Shown here piece by piece: positions 1 through 8,854 of a DNA stretch of 64,000 nt; the first letter of the stretch is position 1; every line of letters starts with the position of its first letter. Position numbers and translations under genes: made by a program. The notes below the pieces were generated by a model, which did no database searches, was not told where the DNA came from, and saw nothing but the letters and a program-made list of their open reading frames with translations. Source of the DNA: an uncultured Bacteroidia bacterium (GTDB lineage Bacteria; Bacteroidota; Bacteroidia; Bacteroidales; UBA932). The stretch lies in contig CACZKE010000016.1 in the NCBI GenBank assembly GCA_902781705.1, positions 38,944-102,943 of the forward strand, given 5' to 3'.

Positions 1-38
1 TCGTGGCGGACGGCGTGTATCCCAGCCCGCTGTATTGA
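1..38 (+). CDS. C-terminal end of an upstream gene (partial)
   Basis: Reading from base 3 gives an open frame ending VADGVYPSPLY and a TGA at 36-38, 25 bases before the CPBP protease start. It is plausible as the tail of a co-directional gene, but only 11 residues are visible and no family can be assigned. Confidence 0.35.
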   Translation, partial: VADGVYPSPLY

Positions 39-63
39 TTCTGAGAACCATAACACTCCCCAT

Positions 64-1011
64 ATGGCACGCAAGATCAAGAATTACGACATCTTTTCCA
101 GCCACGCCTGGTATGTGCCCGGCGTGAAGGGCATGTTCGGCCTCGTAGGCTGGTTCCTCGTCGGCTCCCTGCTCGGCGGCATCGTCCAGAGCGTCATGGG
201 CCTGTTCATGTCGCAGCAGGCCATTATCGACTACGGCATGATCGTGGTGTATCCCATCCAGTTCCTGCCGGCAATGGTTTATGCGGCGAACCAGAGCCGT
301 CGGAACATGCTGTTCGACCCCGGTTACGAACTGAACAACAAGCATTTCTCCCCTTACGGACTCCCGCTGCTCATCCTGGTAACGGTCGTGATGACATTGG
401 CATCGATGTTCGCCTTCGACCTTCCGAACTACTGGAACATGCAACTCACGAACCAGTCGTCCATCCTGGCCAAGGCCTATGAGATGTTCATGGAAATCAT
501 GAAACAGATGACCGGCGGCGTGTTCTGGGCCTCCTTCCTCGTGGTCGCTATCTTCGCGCCCATCTTCGAGGAGTGGCTGTGCCGGGGCATGGTCCTCCGC
601 GGTCTCCTCACCAAGATGAAGCCGGTCTGGGCCATCGTGATATCGGCGCTCTTTTTCGCCGTCATCCACGCCAATCCCTGGCAGGCGCTGAACGCCTTCC
701 TGATCGGCCTGCTGATGGGATATGTGTATTACAAGACGGGTTCCCTGATCCTCACGATGGTCATCCATTTCGTGAACAACGGAACGGCGGTCATCCTCTC
801 CAACATCAAGGCCTTCAAGGACTACGAGGACCTCTACTGGATCGAGATCCTGGGCAAGGAGCAGTACATGATCGTCTTCGTGGTGAGCTGCGTCATCCTC
901 GCCGCCTGCCTCTGGGTCTTCTCCCGCATCCGGGTCGAGAACCCCTGGGGCAACATCGACCGTATCCCACCGGCCGAAGAAGCGGTTATTCCCGAAGAGA
1001 AGGCTATGTAA
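64..1011 (+). CDS. CPBP family intramembrane glutamic endopeptidase
   Basis: Multi-pass membrane protein of 315 residues with the CPBP/Abi (CAAX protease-like) signature. The glutamate pair and arginine EEWLCR lie at residues 169-174, the first conserved histidine is H202 (AVIHANP), and the second motif MVIHFVNN lies around H235. Family members use these residues for peptide-bond cleavage inside the membrane. Bacterial members act in protein maturation, bacteriocin immunity or prenyl-protein processing, and nothing here picks one. The last ~25 residues form a charged cytoplasmic tail. The gene stands alone, followed by a repeat array, so its substrate is unknown. Confidence 0.85.
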   Translation: MARKIKNYDIFSSHAWYVPGVKGMFGLVGWFLVGSLLGGIVQSVMGLFMSQQAIIDYGMIVVYPIQFLPAMVYAANQSRRNMLFDPGYELNNKHFSPYGLPLLILVTVVMTLASMFAFDLPNYWNMQLTNQSSILAKAYEMFMEIMKQMTGGVFWASFLVVAIFAPIFEEWLCRGMVLRGLLTKMKPVWAIVISALFFAVIHANPWQALNAFLIGLLMGYVYYKTGSLILTMVIHFVNNGTAVILSNIKAFKDYEDLYWIEILGKEQYMIVFVVSCVILAACLWVFSRIRVENPWGNIDRIPPAEEAVIPEEKAM

Positions 1012-1040
1012 ACGCCATTCTGTCAGCGTTATAATCCTGG

Positions 1041-1261
1041 AGAGGTGCACTTGGATGTGCACCTCTCATTCTTTATAGCGCTGCCTATCAGCAGATTATG
1101 CTTCAAGAGGTGCACTTGGTGGTGCACCTCTCAAACGTTATGTCGCACGTTTTCAATAAGTTAGCCCTCAAGAGGTGCACTTGGTGGTGCACCTCTCAAA
1201 CGTTATATTGCACGTTTTCAATAAGTTAGATTTCAAGAGGTGCACATGGCGGTGCACCTCT
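1041..1261. repeat. Four hairpin repeats at exact 65-bp spacing
   Basis: Four copies of a dyad, AGAGGTGCAC - 6-base loop - GTGCACCTCT, lie at 1041-1066, 1106-1131, 1171-1196 and 1236-1261, each starting exactly 65 bases after the last. Stems are perfect, while loops vary (TTGGAT, TTGGTG, TTGGTG, ATGGCG). Spacers 2 and 3 share CAAACGTTAT and GCACGTTTTCAATAAGTTAG, so the array grew by tandem duplication. It lies between two convergent genes and may act as a bidirectional terminator or a protein-binding array. Confidence 0.9.
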
Positions 1262-1267
1262 TTCATA

Positions 1268-2245
1268 TTAATGTACTATTAGAATATCAGCGCAGATGGA
1301 TTCCGCTTCGGGAAGGGTGGCGAACTTGCCCACATCGACCATGGTGAAATCCGGCGGGACGACGCCGTAGATGGGGTACTCGGCGCAGGCCTTCAGATAG
1401 AAGTCCACGATGGAGAAGCGGTCGCCCATCCCGAGCCGTTCGAAGGCGTCGAAGATCTCCGGTGAAATCAGGTGGATGCCGGAGAAGGCCAGTTTACGGC
1501 ACTTTTCCGGGTCGATGTCCGGGTACGGGCTGCGGACTTCTCCCGTCGCGAGGTTGGTCCATCCTCTTAGCCGATTGTCTTCGTCGAACAGGAAATACCG
1601 CTGCGTCTTCCGCTCGCTCACCACCAGCGTGGCCAAGGAACCGGGGCGGTGCTGTTCCCGGAACCACCTGAGATCCAGGTTACTGACAATGTCCACATTA
1701 TGGACCAGGAACGGTTCCTTCCGGAAGATTTCTCCACTCGCTCCGCTCGGTCGAAATGACAAAGGGGTTCCGCTCGGACGACATGACAAAGGCTCGCCGT
1801 CCGGTCGAAATAACAAAGGGCCCCCGTCCGGCCGACATGACGGGCCTTCTGTCATTCCGAGCGAAGCGAAGGAATCTGTTTCTGTCCTTCCGAGCGAAAC
1901 CGAAGAACCTTCTTCTGTCATTTCGAGCGGAACCGAAGGCGGAGTCGAGAAATCTGTAAGCAACGGATGCGCATACCGGATCCCGCCGCCCGTCTCCCGA
2001 AGGAAGTCGCGTTCGTCGGAAACGTCGATCCGGACGCCGAAATCATGGGCCTTCAGGTAGTCGATGATCTGATCCGGGAAATGATGGACATTGACGACAA
2101 GGTGGTCATACCCTGCCTTGACAAGCTTGGTAATGACATGGTACAGCAGCGGCTGCCCGCAGACCGGCACGAGCGCCTTGGGCATCGTGTCCGTCAAAGG
2201 TTTCAGGCGGGTCCCCAGCCCCGCGGCAAAGATCATCGCTTTCAT
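1268..2245 (-). CDS. Nucleotidyltransferase, MurU-like (N-acetylmuramate-1-phosphate uridylyltransferase candidate)
   Basis: NTP-transferase fold enzyme of 325 residues. It starts with the nucleotide-binding signature MKAMIFAAGLGTRLKPLTD followed by PKALVPV, and has ETGGGI near residue 86 and FLVHNVDI near residue 179. MurU transfers UMP to MurNAc-1-phosphate in the cell-wall recycling bypass. The assignment rests on fold plus the neighbouring AmgK-like kinase 103 bp upstream on the same strand. A sugar-1-phosphate guanylyl- or thymidylyltransferase cannot be excluded. Residues ~98-174 are not family sequence: they are translated from an inserted palindromic repeat lying in the loop between GGGIRYAHPLL and the NVDI strand. 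The frame stays open, so the enzyme may be functional. Confidence 0.8.
   Translation of the reverse strand: MKAMIFAAGLGTRLKPLTDTMPKALVPVCGQPLLYHVITKLVKAGYDHLVVNVHHFPDQIIDYLKAHDFGVRIDVSDERDFLRETGGGIRYAHPLLTDFSTPPSVPLEMTEEGSSVSLGRTETDSFASLGMTEGPSCRPDGGPLLFRPDGEPLSCRPSGTPLSFRPSGASGEIFRKEPFLVHNVDIVSNLDLRWFREQHRPGSLATLVVSERKTQRYFLFDEDNRLRGWTNLATGEVRSPYPDIDPEKCRKLAFSGIHLISPEIFDAFERLGMGDRFSIVDFYLKACAEYPIYGVVPPDFTMVDVGKFATLPEAESICADILIVH
1726..1955. repeat. Palindromic repeat element inside the MurU-like gene
   Basis: A 230-bp element bounded by perfect terminal inverted repeats AGATTTCTC (1726-1734) and GAGAAATCT (1947-1955). Inside are repeated GTCGAAATGACAAAGG-type and GTCATTCCGAGCGAAGC-type half-units. 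Read in the host frame it gives a DFSTPPSVPLEMTEEG-type start and several PLSFRPSG-type units. Confidence 0.9.
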
Positions 2246-2348
2246 CGTCTGACAGCCGTCGAATGGAACTTGTTTATTATCAATGTCTTATATAATGTTG
2301 AGTACTCCGCTTGCCGCACTCAATTATCATCAAGTCAATCACATTCAA

Positions 2349-3995
2349 TCACTTACATTCAACGCATTCTTCGGGCAACCAGCGTTCAATGCCCCGCTCG
2401 CGGTGAATCAAGTGCACTCGGACGGGATACTTCGCAACCAGGTGCTCAGCGAGGTGCTGGGCGCTGTAGGCGGAGCGGTGCTGACCGCCGGTGCAGCCGA
2501 AGCTGACCTGCAGGTGGGTGAAGCCGCGCTCGAGGAAGCGTTCCACATGGGCATCGACCAAGGAATAGACATGGTCCAGGAAGCGGAGGATCTCGCCGTC
2601 CTGCTCCAGGAACTCGATGACCGGCGCATCCAGGCCGGTGAGCTGCTTGAACCGTTCGTACTTCCCGGGATTATGCACGCTCCGGCAGTCAAACACATAC
2701 CCGCCCCCGTTCCCGGACGCATCCTCGGGAATTCCCTTCTTGAAGGAGAAACTGTACACGGTTACCGTCAGGGATGAGATTTCTCCACTCGCTTCGCTCG
2801 GTCGAAATGACAAAGGGGCGCCGTTCGGTTGACATGACAACGGGTCTTCATGTCGAAATGACAATGGGGTTTTGCTCGGTCGAAATGACAAAGGGGCGTC
2901 GTCCGGTTGACATGACAACGGGTCTTCATCCGGTCGCAGTGTCGATCCTTCTGTCATTCCGAGCGATGCCGAAGAACCTTCTTCTGTCATTTCGAGCGGA
3001 GCCGAAGGCGGAGTCGAGAAATCTTCCCCACAAAGCCCCGCCAGAACTTCGGTCAAATACGGGTAGTCCTTGAAAGGCAGGAGGTTACGGACAATATCGA
3101 GCGCCGGGGGGATGCTGTCGATGAAGGCCTGCTTCTTTTCCCAGAGGCCGCGGTAGCCGTAGCAGCCGAGGACCTGGAGCATCCGGAAGAGGATGAAGAG
3201 GCGGAGGCGTTCCCGGAAGTGGGTTTCATCGACGGGTCCATAGGCACGGAGGGCCTCCAGATACACCTGCAGCAGTTCTTCCCGGAGCGCTTCCGGATAG
3301 CGGGCCCGGGCCTGCCAGAGGAAGGAAGCCACATCGTAGTAGATAGGTCCCCGGCGGCCGCCCTGGAAGTCGATGAACCATGGCTCCCCGTCCACCAGCA
3401 TCACGTTCCGGGCATTGAAGTCCCGGTACAGGAAGGTGTCGGAGGGTTCCGCCAGAAGGTCCGCCTTGAGGCGGTCGAAATCGTCCTGGAGCCGGACCTC
3501 GTTGAACTCCAACCCGGTGAGTTTCAGGTAGTCGTACTTGAAGTAGTTCAGGTCGAAGTCCACCATCCGCCCGTCGAACGAGGGCTGCGGATAGCACACC
3601 GAAAAGTCCAGACCCTGCGCACCCTCGACCTGGATCTTCGGGAGGGCCGCCATCGTCTTGCGCAGGAGCGCCACCTCGTCCGGGCTGTAGGCGCCCCGGG
3701 AGCGCCCATCGGCCAGGGCATCATAGAGGATCGCAGATCCCAAGTCTTCCTGAAGGTAACACAGGCCATCCTCGGCCAGGACCCTGGGCACCCGAATCCC
3801 CTTGGAGGCGAAGTGACGGTCGATGGTCAGGAAGGCGCGGTTCTCATCTGCATCGGTCCCTTCCACGCCGATGAGGGTGCGTCCGTCGGCCCCGGTAAGC
3901 CGGTAATACCGCCGGTGCGATGCCGATCCGGTCAGCGGCACCACGGACACCGGCGCCGCCCCGGTATATTGCTTGAACAGTGATTCCAGTGACAT
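2349..3995 (-). CDS. Amino-sugar kinase (AmgK/APH family) fused to RapZ C-terminal domain
   Basis: Two-domain protein of 548 residues. Residues 1-~322 are an aminoglycoside-phosphotransferase-type kinase: catalytic loop YRDFNARN at 190-197, metal-binding IDF at 208-210. This matches the AmgK family, which phosphorylates MurNAc/GlcNAc at C1. Residues ~415-548 are a RapZ C-terminal domain (GGYVFDCRSVHNPG at 431-444, GCTGGQHRS at 500-508). In Escherichia coli RapZ that domain senses glucosamine-6-phosphate. The linker (~324-408) is encoded by an inserted palindromic repeat. ATG 3995 is chosen because a TATTTTTG promoter box ends 6 bases upstream. The frame stays open to 5219 but crosses non-coding repeats. 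It lies upstream of the MurU-like gene, probably as an operon for peptidoglycan sugar salvage. Confidence 0.85.
   Translation of the reverse strand: MSLESLFKQYTGAAPVSVVPLTGSASHRRYYRLTGADGRTLIGVEGTDADENRAFLTIDRHFASKGIRVPRVLAEDGLCYLQEDLGSAILYDALADGRSRGAYSPDEVALLRKTMAALPKIQVEGAQGLDFSVCYPQPSFDGRMVDFDLNYFKYDYLKLTGLEFNEVRLQDDFDRLKADLLAEPSDTFLYRDFNARNVMLVDGEPWFIDFQGGRRGPIYYDVASFLWQARARYPEALREELLQVYLEALRAYGPVDETHFRERLRLFILFRMLQVLGCYGYRGLWEKKQAFIDSIPPALDIVRNLLPFKDYPYLTEVLAGLCGEDFSTPPSAPLEMTEEGSSASLGMTEGSTLRPDEDPLSCQPDDAPLSFRPSKTPLSFRHEDPLSCQPNGAPLSFRPSEASGEISSLTVTVYSFSFKKGIPEDASGNGGGYVFDCRSVHNPGKYERFKQLTGLDAPVIEFLEQDGEILRFLDHVYSLVDAHVERFLERGFTHLQVSFGCTGGQHRSAYSAQHLAEHLVAKYPVRVHLIHRERGIERWLPEECVECK
2777..3024. 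repeat. Palindromic repeat element inside the AmgK-RapZ gene
   Basis: A 248-bp element bounded by AGATTTCTC (2777-2785) and GAGAAATCT (3016-3024). It belongs to the same family, orientation and reading frame as the element in the MurU-like gene, and occupies the interdomain linker. Confidence 0.9.
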
Positions 3996-4001
3996 AACAT
4001 A

Positions 4002-4009
4002 CAAAAATA
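4002..4009 (-). promoter_or_regulatory. -7 promoter box for the AmgK-RapZ gene
   Basis: The minus strand reads TATTTTTG, matching the Bacteroidota TAnnTTTG box. Only six bases separate it from the ATG at 3995, so transcription should begin at or just before the start codon. Confidence 0.6.
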
Positions 4010-4093
4010 CGTAATCCTGCCGGAAACGCAAAACCGAAGCCTGACTTCCCTGCATGTCCCGATAGAATCCGAAACGATAGCCTGCCTTTCCCT

Positions 4094-4475
4094 GTACAAA
4101 TCTCGTTTGTACATCGGGAACGTTCCCCATGGGCATTATTCGTGTACAAATCTTTCCGGGAACAGGGGAATATGAGGGGATTGGACGAGATTTGAACAGG
4201 GAAACGGCCATGGAAGCCCATTCTGTCGTACAAACGAGATTTGTACAGCGAGGGCGGCATACAGCGGGAACGGCATCAGCGGGGCGGCATACAGCGGGAA
4301 CGTTCCCACGGGCATTATTCGTGTACAAATCTTTCCGGGAACAGGGGAATATGAGGGGATTGGACGAGATTTGAACAGGGAAACGGCCATGGAAGCCCAT
4401 TCTGCTGTACAAACGAGATTTGTACAGCGGGGCGACATACAGCGGGAACGGCATACAGCGAGGGCGGCATACAGC
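4094..4475. repeat. Duplicated ~179-bp repeat block with GTACAAA dyads
   Basis: This gene-free stretch holds two near-identical units of about 179 bp (GGGCATTATTCG at 4131 and again at 4310). A dyad GTACAAA-CGAGA-TTTGTAC occurs at 4228-4246 and 4407-4425, and in opposite orientation at 4094-4112. Short units containing GGCATACAGCGGGAAC recur between 4256 and 4475. No coding signal is convincing. It separates the divergent AmgK-RapZ and phytase-like genes. Confidence 0.85.
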
Positions 4476-4522
4476 GGGGAGCGGCACCGTCAGGCAGCGG
4501 AAAGAGGGAAAGGTTTTTTTCG

Positions 4523-4530
4523 TATCTTTG
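4523..4530 (+). promoter_or_regulatory. -7 promoter box for the phytase-like gene
   Basis: TATCTTTG matches the Bacteroidota TAnnTTTG consensus and lies 20 bases before the ATG at 4551. Confidence 0.6.
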
Positions 4531-4550
4531 CGATCAAACGGACCGACAAG

Positions 4551-5975
4551 ATGAAAAGAACATTCTTCCTGACGGCAGGCCTGGCAGCCTGCACCATCCT
4601 CGCCTGCAAGGCACAGACGCAAGGGAGCGTCCATGAGCCCGTCCGGTTCGAGGACGGGACACCCGTCGCCGGCGACCCGGCGGCCGACAGCCTGTTTGCA
4701 CAGGACCGGTTCCTCACCGATACAACCCTGACCGAGAAGGGCGATACGCTCTTCACCATACGCCACGCCAGTGCCTATGTGCGGCTGCAACTGGAAGGCC
4801 TTCCTGCCGATGCCGGCATCGACAAAATCCTGCTGGTGCCCATGCAGGGCGCTCCCGAGACCGTTCCTGTAACGGTTTCGGAAGCCGGCGACCTGACCCT
4901 CTGGATGGCCAAAGAGCCCGCCGTCCTCCCGGCCACGGCGGCCATCGCCCAGGCGACCGACGGGCGCATCTGGTCCGCGCGGCTCGCCGGCGCCACCCTG
5001 CAGCCCGGCATCGCACACCGCTGGGACGCGACCTGCCTGACTTCCGAAGCGCCGGAGAGCGGCATCCAGGCCACTCCCCTTCCGCAGACGACGATGCTGG
5101 AGGTGGAGCCCGGCGAGTATTCCGGCATCACCTGGATCGGCGGAAATCAGTACGGGGTCGTGAGCGACAACCTCAAGGGCGCCGGCATCGCCCGGTTCTC
5201 CATTCCCATCGACAAACACGGGAATGTGGGCACGGTGAAGATGGAAGTTCCCGCGGCCGTCGCCACGGCGGAAGGCAAGAAGCGCGATACGGAAGGCATC
5301 GCCTACGTCGCCTCCACCAATACGCTCTATACCACTTCCGAGAAGAACCAGGACATCCGGGGCTACGACCTTCTGGGCGTCGAAACCGGCGCCAAACTGG
5401 ACGTTCCCGCCGACCTGAAAGCCATCCAGGACAACCGGGGCTTCGAATCCCTCTCATACAATGCCTCGACAGGCCTTTTCTGGACCACCACCGAAGCGCC
5501 GCTGAAGGCCGATACCTTCTTCCCCCGGCTCCATCGGCTCCAGAGTTTCACCACCGACGGGAAACCCGCCGGGCGCTTCCTTTACCAGATTGGCGAGCCC
5601 TCCCAAACCAGCGAAAACACAGTCGCTTACGTCTTTGGCATCCCGGCCCTTACGGCCCTGGATGACGGCCGCGTCCTCGTCGTGGAACGGGAAGTCTATG
5701 TCCCGAAAGGCAGCCTGTGGGAAAAGATCCAGGGGGCCTTCACGGACATCAACATCTATGTCGTGGACCCGGTCCATGACACCGCCGGCATCCTCCGGAA
5801 ATCCCTCGTCTGCCACTTCACGACCGGGGCGATGAACCTCGCGAACTTCGAAGGCATGTGCCTCGGCCCCACCCTTCCGGACGGGAGCCGCTGCCTCCTC
5901 ATGATTGCCGATTCCCAGAAAGGGTCCGGCGGACTCACGCAGGAGTACGTCAAGGTGATCCTGCTGCGCGATTAG
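4551..5975 (+). CDS. Lipoprotein with esterase-like/phytase-like beta-propeller domain
   Basis: Exported lipoprotein of 474 residues. The signal peptide ends in a lipobox ILAC with the lipidated cysteine at residue 19. The region from ~185 onward matches the esterase-like activity of phytase family (PF13449 type): it opens GEYSGITWIGGNQYGVVSD and contains DTEGIAYV, NRGFESLSY and NFEGMCLGP, the repeated aspartate/glutamate-glycine blades of that propeller. The family is linked to phosphoester hydrolysis, but the true substrate of Bacteroidota members is mostly unknown. Residues ~25-180 are a lineage-specific N-terminal domain. ATG 4551 follows a promoter box; the frame open further upstream runs through repeats. 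It overlaps the convergent beta-barrel gene by 4 bases. Confidence 0.8.
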   Translation: MKRTFFLTAGLAACTILACKAQTQGSVHEPVRFEDGTPVAGDPAADSLFAQDRFLTDTTLTEKGDTLFTIRHASAYVRLQLEGLPADAGIDKILLVPMQGAPETVPVTVSEAGDLTLWMAKEPAVLPATAAIAQATDGRIWSARLAGATLQPGIAHRWDATCLTSEAPESGIQATPLPQTTMLEVEPGEYSGITWIGGNQYGVVSDNLKGAGIARFSIPIDKHGNVGTVKMEVPAAVATAEGKKRDTEGIAYVASTNTLYTTSEKNQDIRGYDLLGVETGAKLDVPADLKAIQDNRGFESLSYNASTGLFWTTTEAPLKADTFFPRLHRLQSFTTDGKPAGRFLYQIGEPSQTSENTVAYVFGIPALTALDDGRVLVVEREVYVPKGSLWEKIQGAFTDINIYVVDPVHDTAGILRKSLVCHFTTGAMNLANFEGMCLGPTLPDGSRCLLMIADSQKGSGGLTQEYVKVILLRD

Positions 5976-8854
5976 AATACCATACTCTGCGCGGCCCGTT
6001 GCGCACGCTGGCTATGGGCCGCATTCATCTTGCCGAAGTTCCACTTCACCCCGAAGAGGATGTACCGGCCCATGATGAGGCGGTAGCTGTCTTCCACGTA
6101 GTTGTCCGTGACGGTATGCGTGAGATTCCGCGTCTGGTTCAGGATGTCGTGGACCTTGACACTCAGGTTGAAAGCGCCGATATTCTTGGAAACTTCCGCA
6201 TTCCATTGCCATTCAGGCTGCCCATAACCTTCCGCGTAGCCCCTGTAAAAGACATAGGACAGGTCCGTATCGAACTCAAACGCATGCTTGGTGGTATAGG
6301 ATCCGCTTGCGCCCAATCTCGTATCCAGGGTATTCATATTGATGCTCGGATCGAGCGAATAACGGGAGATGCGGCCGGAGGTACTGGCTGCCAGGCTGAA
6401 CGAGTAATGTTCCTGGTTGTATCTGATGCTGATGTTTCCCGAAGGAGAGAAGACCCGGGTACTGCTTTCGGCAAACCCGCTCTGCCCGCCGTAGAACCGA
6501 TTGCCGTCCGGATCACCCCAGAAACCGGCCATGAAGCCGGAATAGTCGAAGGTATCCTTGTCCAGTCCCGGGAGTGCCGTCCTGGCCTGATAGCTGACGG
6601 ACGAGTTGAACGCGGCGGCACCGCTGAGGGTCAGTGACCATAGCTTCTTGCTGTCAAGCGGGGTTGTATAGTTCGCGACCATCGTGCCCGTGAAACCCGG
6701 CTTCCGGGAATTGACCGGGACGGAATACTGGACGCCGTCCTGGTCGTACCAGGTCGCATTGACAAGGGCCTTCGTATTCATGCTGCCGAAGAAATACACC
6801 ATCAGATTCGAGAACCGCTTCATGTCGTTTCGCGCCCAGTCGGCGTCGAAATACATCCGCGATGAAGGCTTCAGGTACACATTGCCCACGCTCAGACGGG
6901 AAGGGTTCGCAATGGACAGGACCGGCATCATCCTGGACTGGGAAGGACGGTTGTTCTGACCGGAAGCCGACAAGGACCAATAGTCCATATCCTTGCTATG
7001 AAGAAAGCGCAAGGTGGGTACGACATACCAGTTCCACTCGTCTTTCCCGCTGATGGCCTCTATACCGAAACTCTTCGAGTAAGTCTCGTTCAAAGAACCA
7101 TATACACGTCCGCCAAGGGTCACATAGCTCCGCTGGCCAAACTTATATTGGGCGGTAAGGTCGTAGCGCTGCTCCGCATAGTCCGTGCGGCTTTCGGAAG
7201 AGTAGTAATCGTTTCTTCCGGCCTCGTCAAAAGCCTCACGCACATTGCCCTGGCTGCCGGCAACATAATAGGCCGATGCAGACAGCGTCCACTTCTCTCC
7301 GAAGGGCTCCGTATAACGCAGCGAGCCGCTGATGTATTTGGAGTTGCCGTCCGAGGCGTAGCGCATACTGCGGGTGTCCGCTCCGGCAGCGGTCGTGAGC
7401 ACGGACATTTCTTCGCTCGTTCCGTCGTTTGCGCCATATCCGACATCGCTGCTGATCCGGATGGAACGCTCTTTCTTGCCCCACAACTCACGGAAAGTAA
7501 AATCGGTATCCAAATCCACCCGTTTATTGGAACTGATCCCGTGTGACGTGTTTTCCGACCTGTTTATCATCGTGCCGTCCCTGGATATTTCCGACTGCCC
7601 GCTGCTTCGTGAATCGGACCTGTTGTAGCTGAAGGCAGGACGCAGGTGAAACCAAACCTTGCCTTTTTCCTTCTGGAACTCCAGATTGGCATTGGCCGAC
7701 TGGGCATATTGCTTTCCGCTGTCCTGCGTGGACGAAGCAAGGTCCCCGTCATCCTGGAAGGTGGTCCTGTCGGCCTGGGTCCCGGAATCCGTGTCTGAAT
7801 ATTTGTAGTTGACGCTGGCTGTCGTCTCCACATCCTTGATCCGGGAAGTATTGGCATTGACACCGACCTGCGCGGCGGTCGAGAGCCCCTGGTTCAGGTT
7901 GGTGAACTCTCCGCTCTCATTCACGATGGCGACCATGACATTCGAGTCGTTGATGTTCTGGCCGTTGGCAATGAACGTAACCTGATCCTTTTCGGTGTAG
8001 GCCGATACCAGCGCGTTCCCGTTCCAGAGAAGTCCCCGGTCGTCCCGGAGGGGATTGTTCCCGTCTTCCTTCGTGAGCGTGGTTCCGCCCTTGAGTCCCA
8101 CATTGCCGAACCAGCCCTGTTCGTATTCCTTCTTCAGGGCCACGTCCAGCACTTTTTCCCGGTTGCCGTCCTGGATACCGGAGGCGCGGGTTTCCTCTGA
8201 TTCCCGGTCGATGACACGGATCTTGTCCACGACGGCGGCCGGAAGGTTGTTCAGCGCCGTACTCTGGTCGTTGAAGAAGAAGGTCCGGCCCCCCACGGTG
8301 AGTTTGTCGATTTCCTCGCCGTTGAACTTCACCTTCCCGTCATCCGTGATTTCCATGCCCGGCATGCGTTTCAGCAGGTCTTTGAGCATGGCATTGGCGC
8401 CCACCCGGAAGGAGGAGGCGTTGAATTCCACCGTGTCCTTCTTGACGACGATGGGATTGCCCACGTCGGTCACCGTCGCGGCCTGCAGGAACTGTTCGTC
8501 CACCTGCAGCCGGATCGTGCCCAGGTCCTCCCGGCGTTCCCGGAAATACCGGCTCTTCACGACGGGCCGGTAGCCCATCATCTCCACGTGCAACGTGTAG
8601 CGCCCGAGCGGGACATCCTCCAGCTTCGCCTTACCCTCCGGATCGGTGAGGGTAAAGTTCGTGATGGTGGTGTCCTTCTCGGGGATCACATAGAAAGACG
8701 CATACGGAACGGGCTCGTTGGTAAGCGAGTCCACAACCGTCGCCTGGATCTCCGCCAGACGCGTCACCCACAGGTTGTCATTGAGCACAACCACTTGTGC
8801 CCGGAGTCCGAGGCCGGCGAGCAGGGCACAGGCCGATATCAGGAGTTTCTTCAT
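5972..8854 (-). CDS. Outer-membrane beta-barrel protein (TonB-receptor-like) with carboxypeptidase-regulatory N-domain
   Basis: A 960-residue outer-membrane protein with a signal peptide (MKKLLISACALLAGLGLRAQ). It has a CarboxypepD-regulatory-like domain (~35-115: EPVPYASFYVIP ... GRYTLHVEMMGYRPV), a plug-like segment (~125-215) and a long aromatic-rich beta-barrel to the C-terminus. It resembles the Bacteroidota outer membrane beta-barrel family related to TonB-dependent receptors, which import or export unidentified ligands. It is the last gene of a four-gene operon: its ATG overlaps the stop of the TlpA-like gene in ATGA, suggesting translational coupling. Confidence 0.85.
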   Translation of the reverse strand: MKKLLISACALLAGLGLRAQVVVLNDNLWVTRLAEIQATVVDSLTNEPVPYASFYVIPEKDTTITNFTLTDPEGKAKLEDVPLGRYTLHVEMMGYRPVVKSRYFRERREDLGTIRLQVDEQFLQAATVTDVGNPIVVKKDTVEFNASSFRVGANAMLKDLLKRMPGMEITDDGKVKFNGEEIDKLTVGGRTFFFNDQSTALNNLPAAVVDKIRVIDRESEETRASGIQDGNREKVLDVALKKEYEQGWFGNVGLKGGTTLTKEDGNNPLRDDRGLLWNGNALVSAYTEKDQVTFIANGQNINDSNVMVAIVNESGEFTNLNQGLSTAAQVGVNANTSRIKDVETTASVNYKYSDTDSGTQADRTTFQDDGDLASSTQDSGKQYAQSANANLEFQKEKGKVWFHLRPAFSYNRSDSRSSGQSEISRDGTMINRSENTSHGISSNKRVDLDTDFTFRELWGKKERSIRISSDVGYGANDGTSEEMSVLTTAAGADTRSMRYASDGNSKYISGSLRYTEPFGEKWTLSASAYYVAGSQGNVREAFDEAGRNDYYSSESRTDYAEQRYDLTAQYKFGQRSYVTLGGRVYGSLNETYSKSFGIEAISGKDEWNWYVVPTLRFLHSKDMDYWSLSASGQNNRPSQSRMMPVLSIANPSRLSVGNVYLKPSSRMYFDADWARNDMKRFSNLMVYFFGSMNTKALVNATWYDQDGVQYSVPVNSRKPGFTGTMVANYTTPLDSKKLWSLTLSGAAAFNSSVSYQARTALPGLDKDTFDYSGFMAGFWGDPDGNRFYGGQSGFAESSTRVFSPSGNISIRYNQEHYSFSLAASTSGRISRYSLDPSINMNTLDTRLGASGSYTTKHAFEFDTDLSYVFYRGYAEGYGQPEWQWNAEVSKNIGAFNLSVKVHDILNQTRNLTHTVTDNYVEDSYRLIMGRYILFGVKWNFGKMNAAHSQRAQRAAQSMVF

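Noticed and set aside
1041-1261. CRISPR array
   Set aside because: Repeat units are palindromes with only four copies, the spacers are themselves similar, and there are no cas genes.
3996-5219. N-terminal extension of the AmgK-RapZ frame to a 956-residue protein
   Set aside because: It crosses the duplicated repeats and the opposite-strand phytase-like gene, and a promoter box sits just before ATG 3995.
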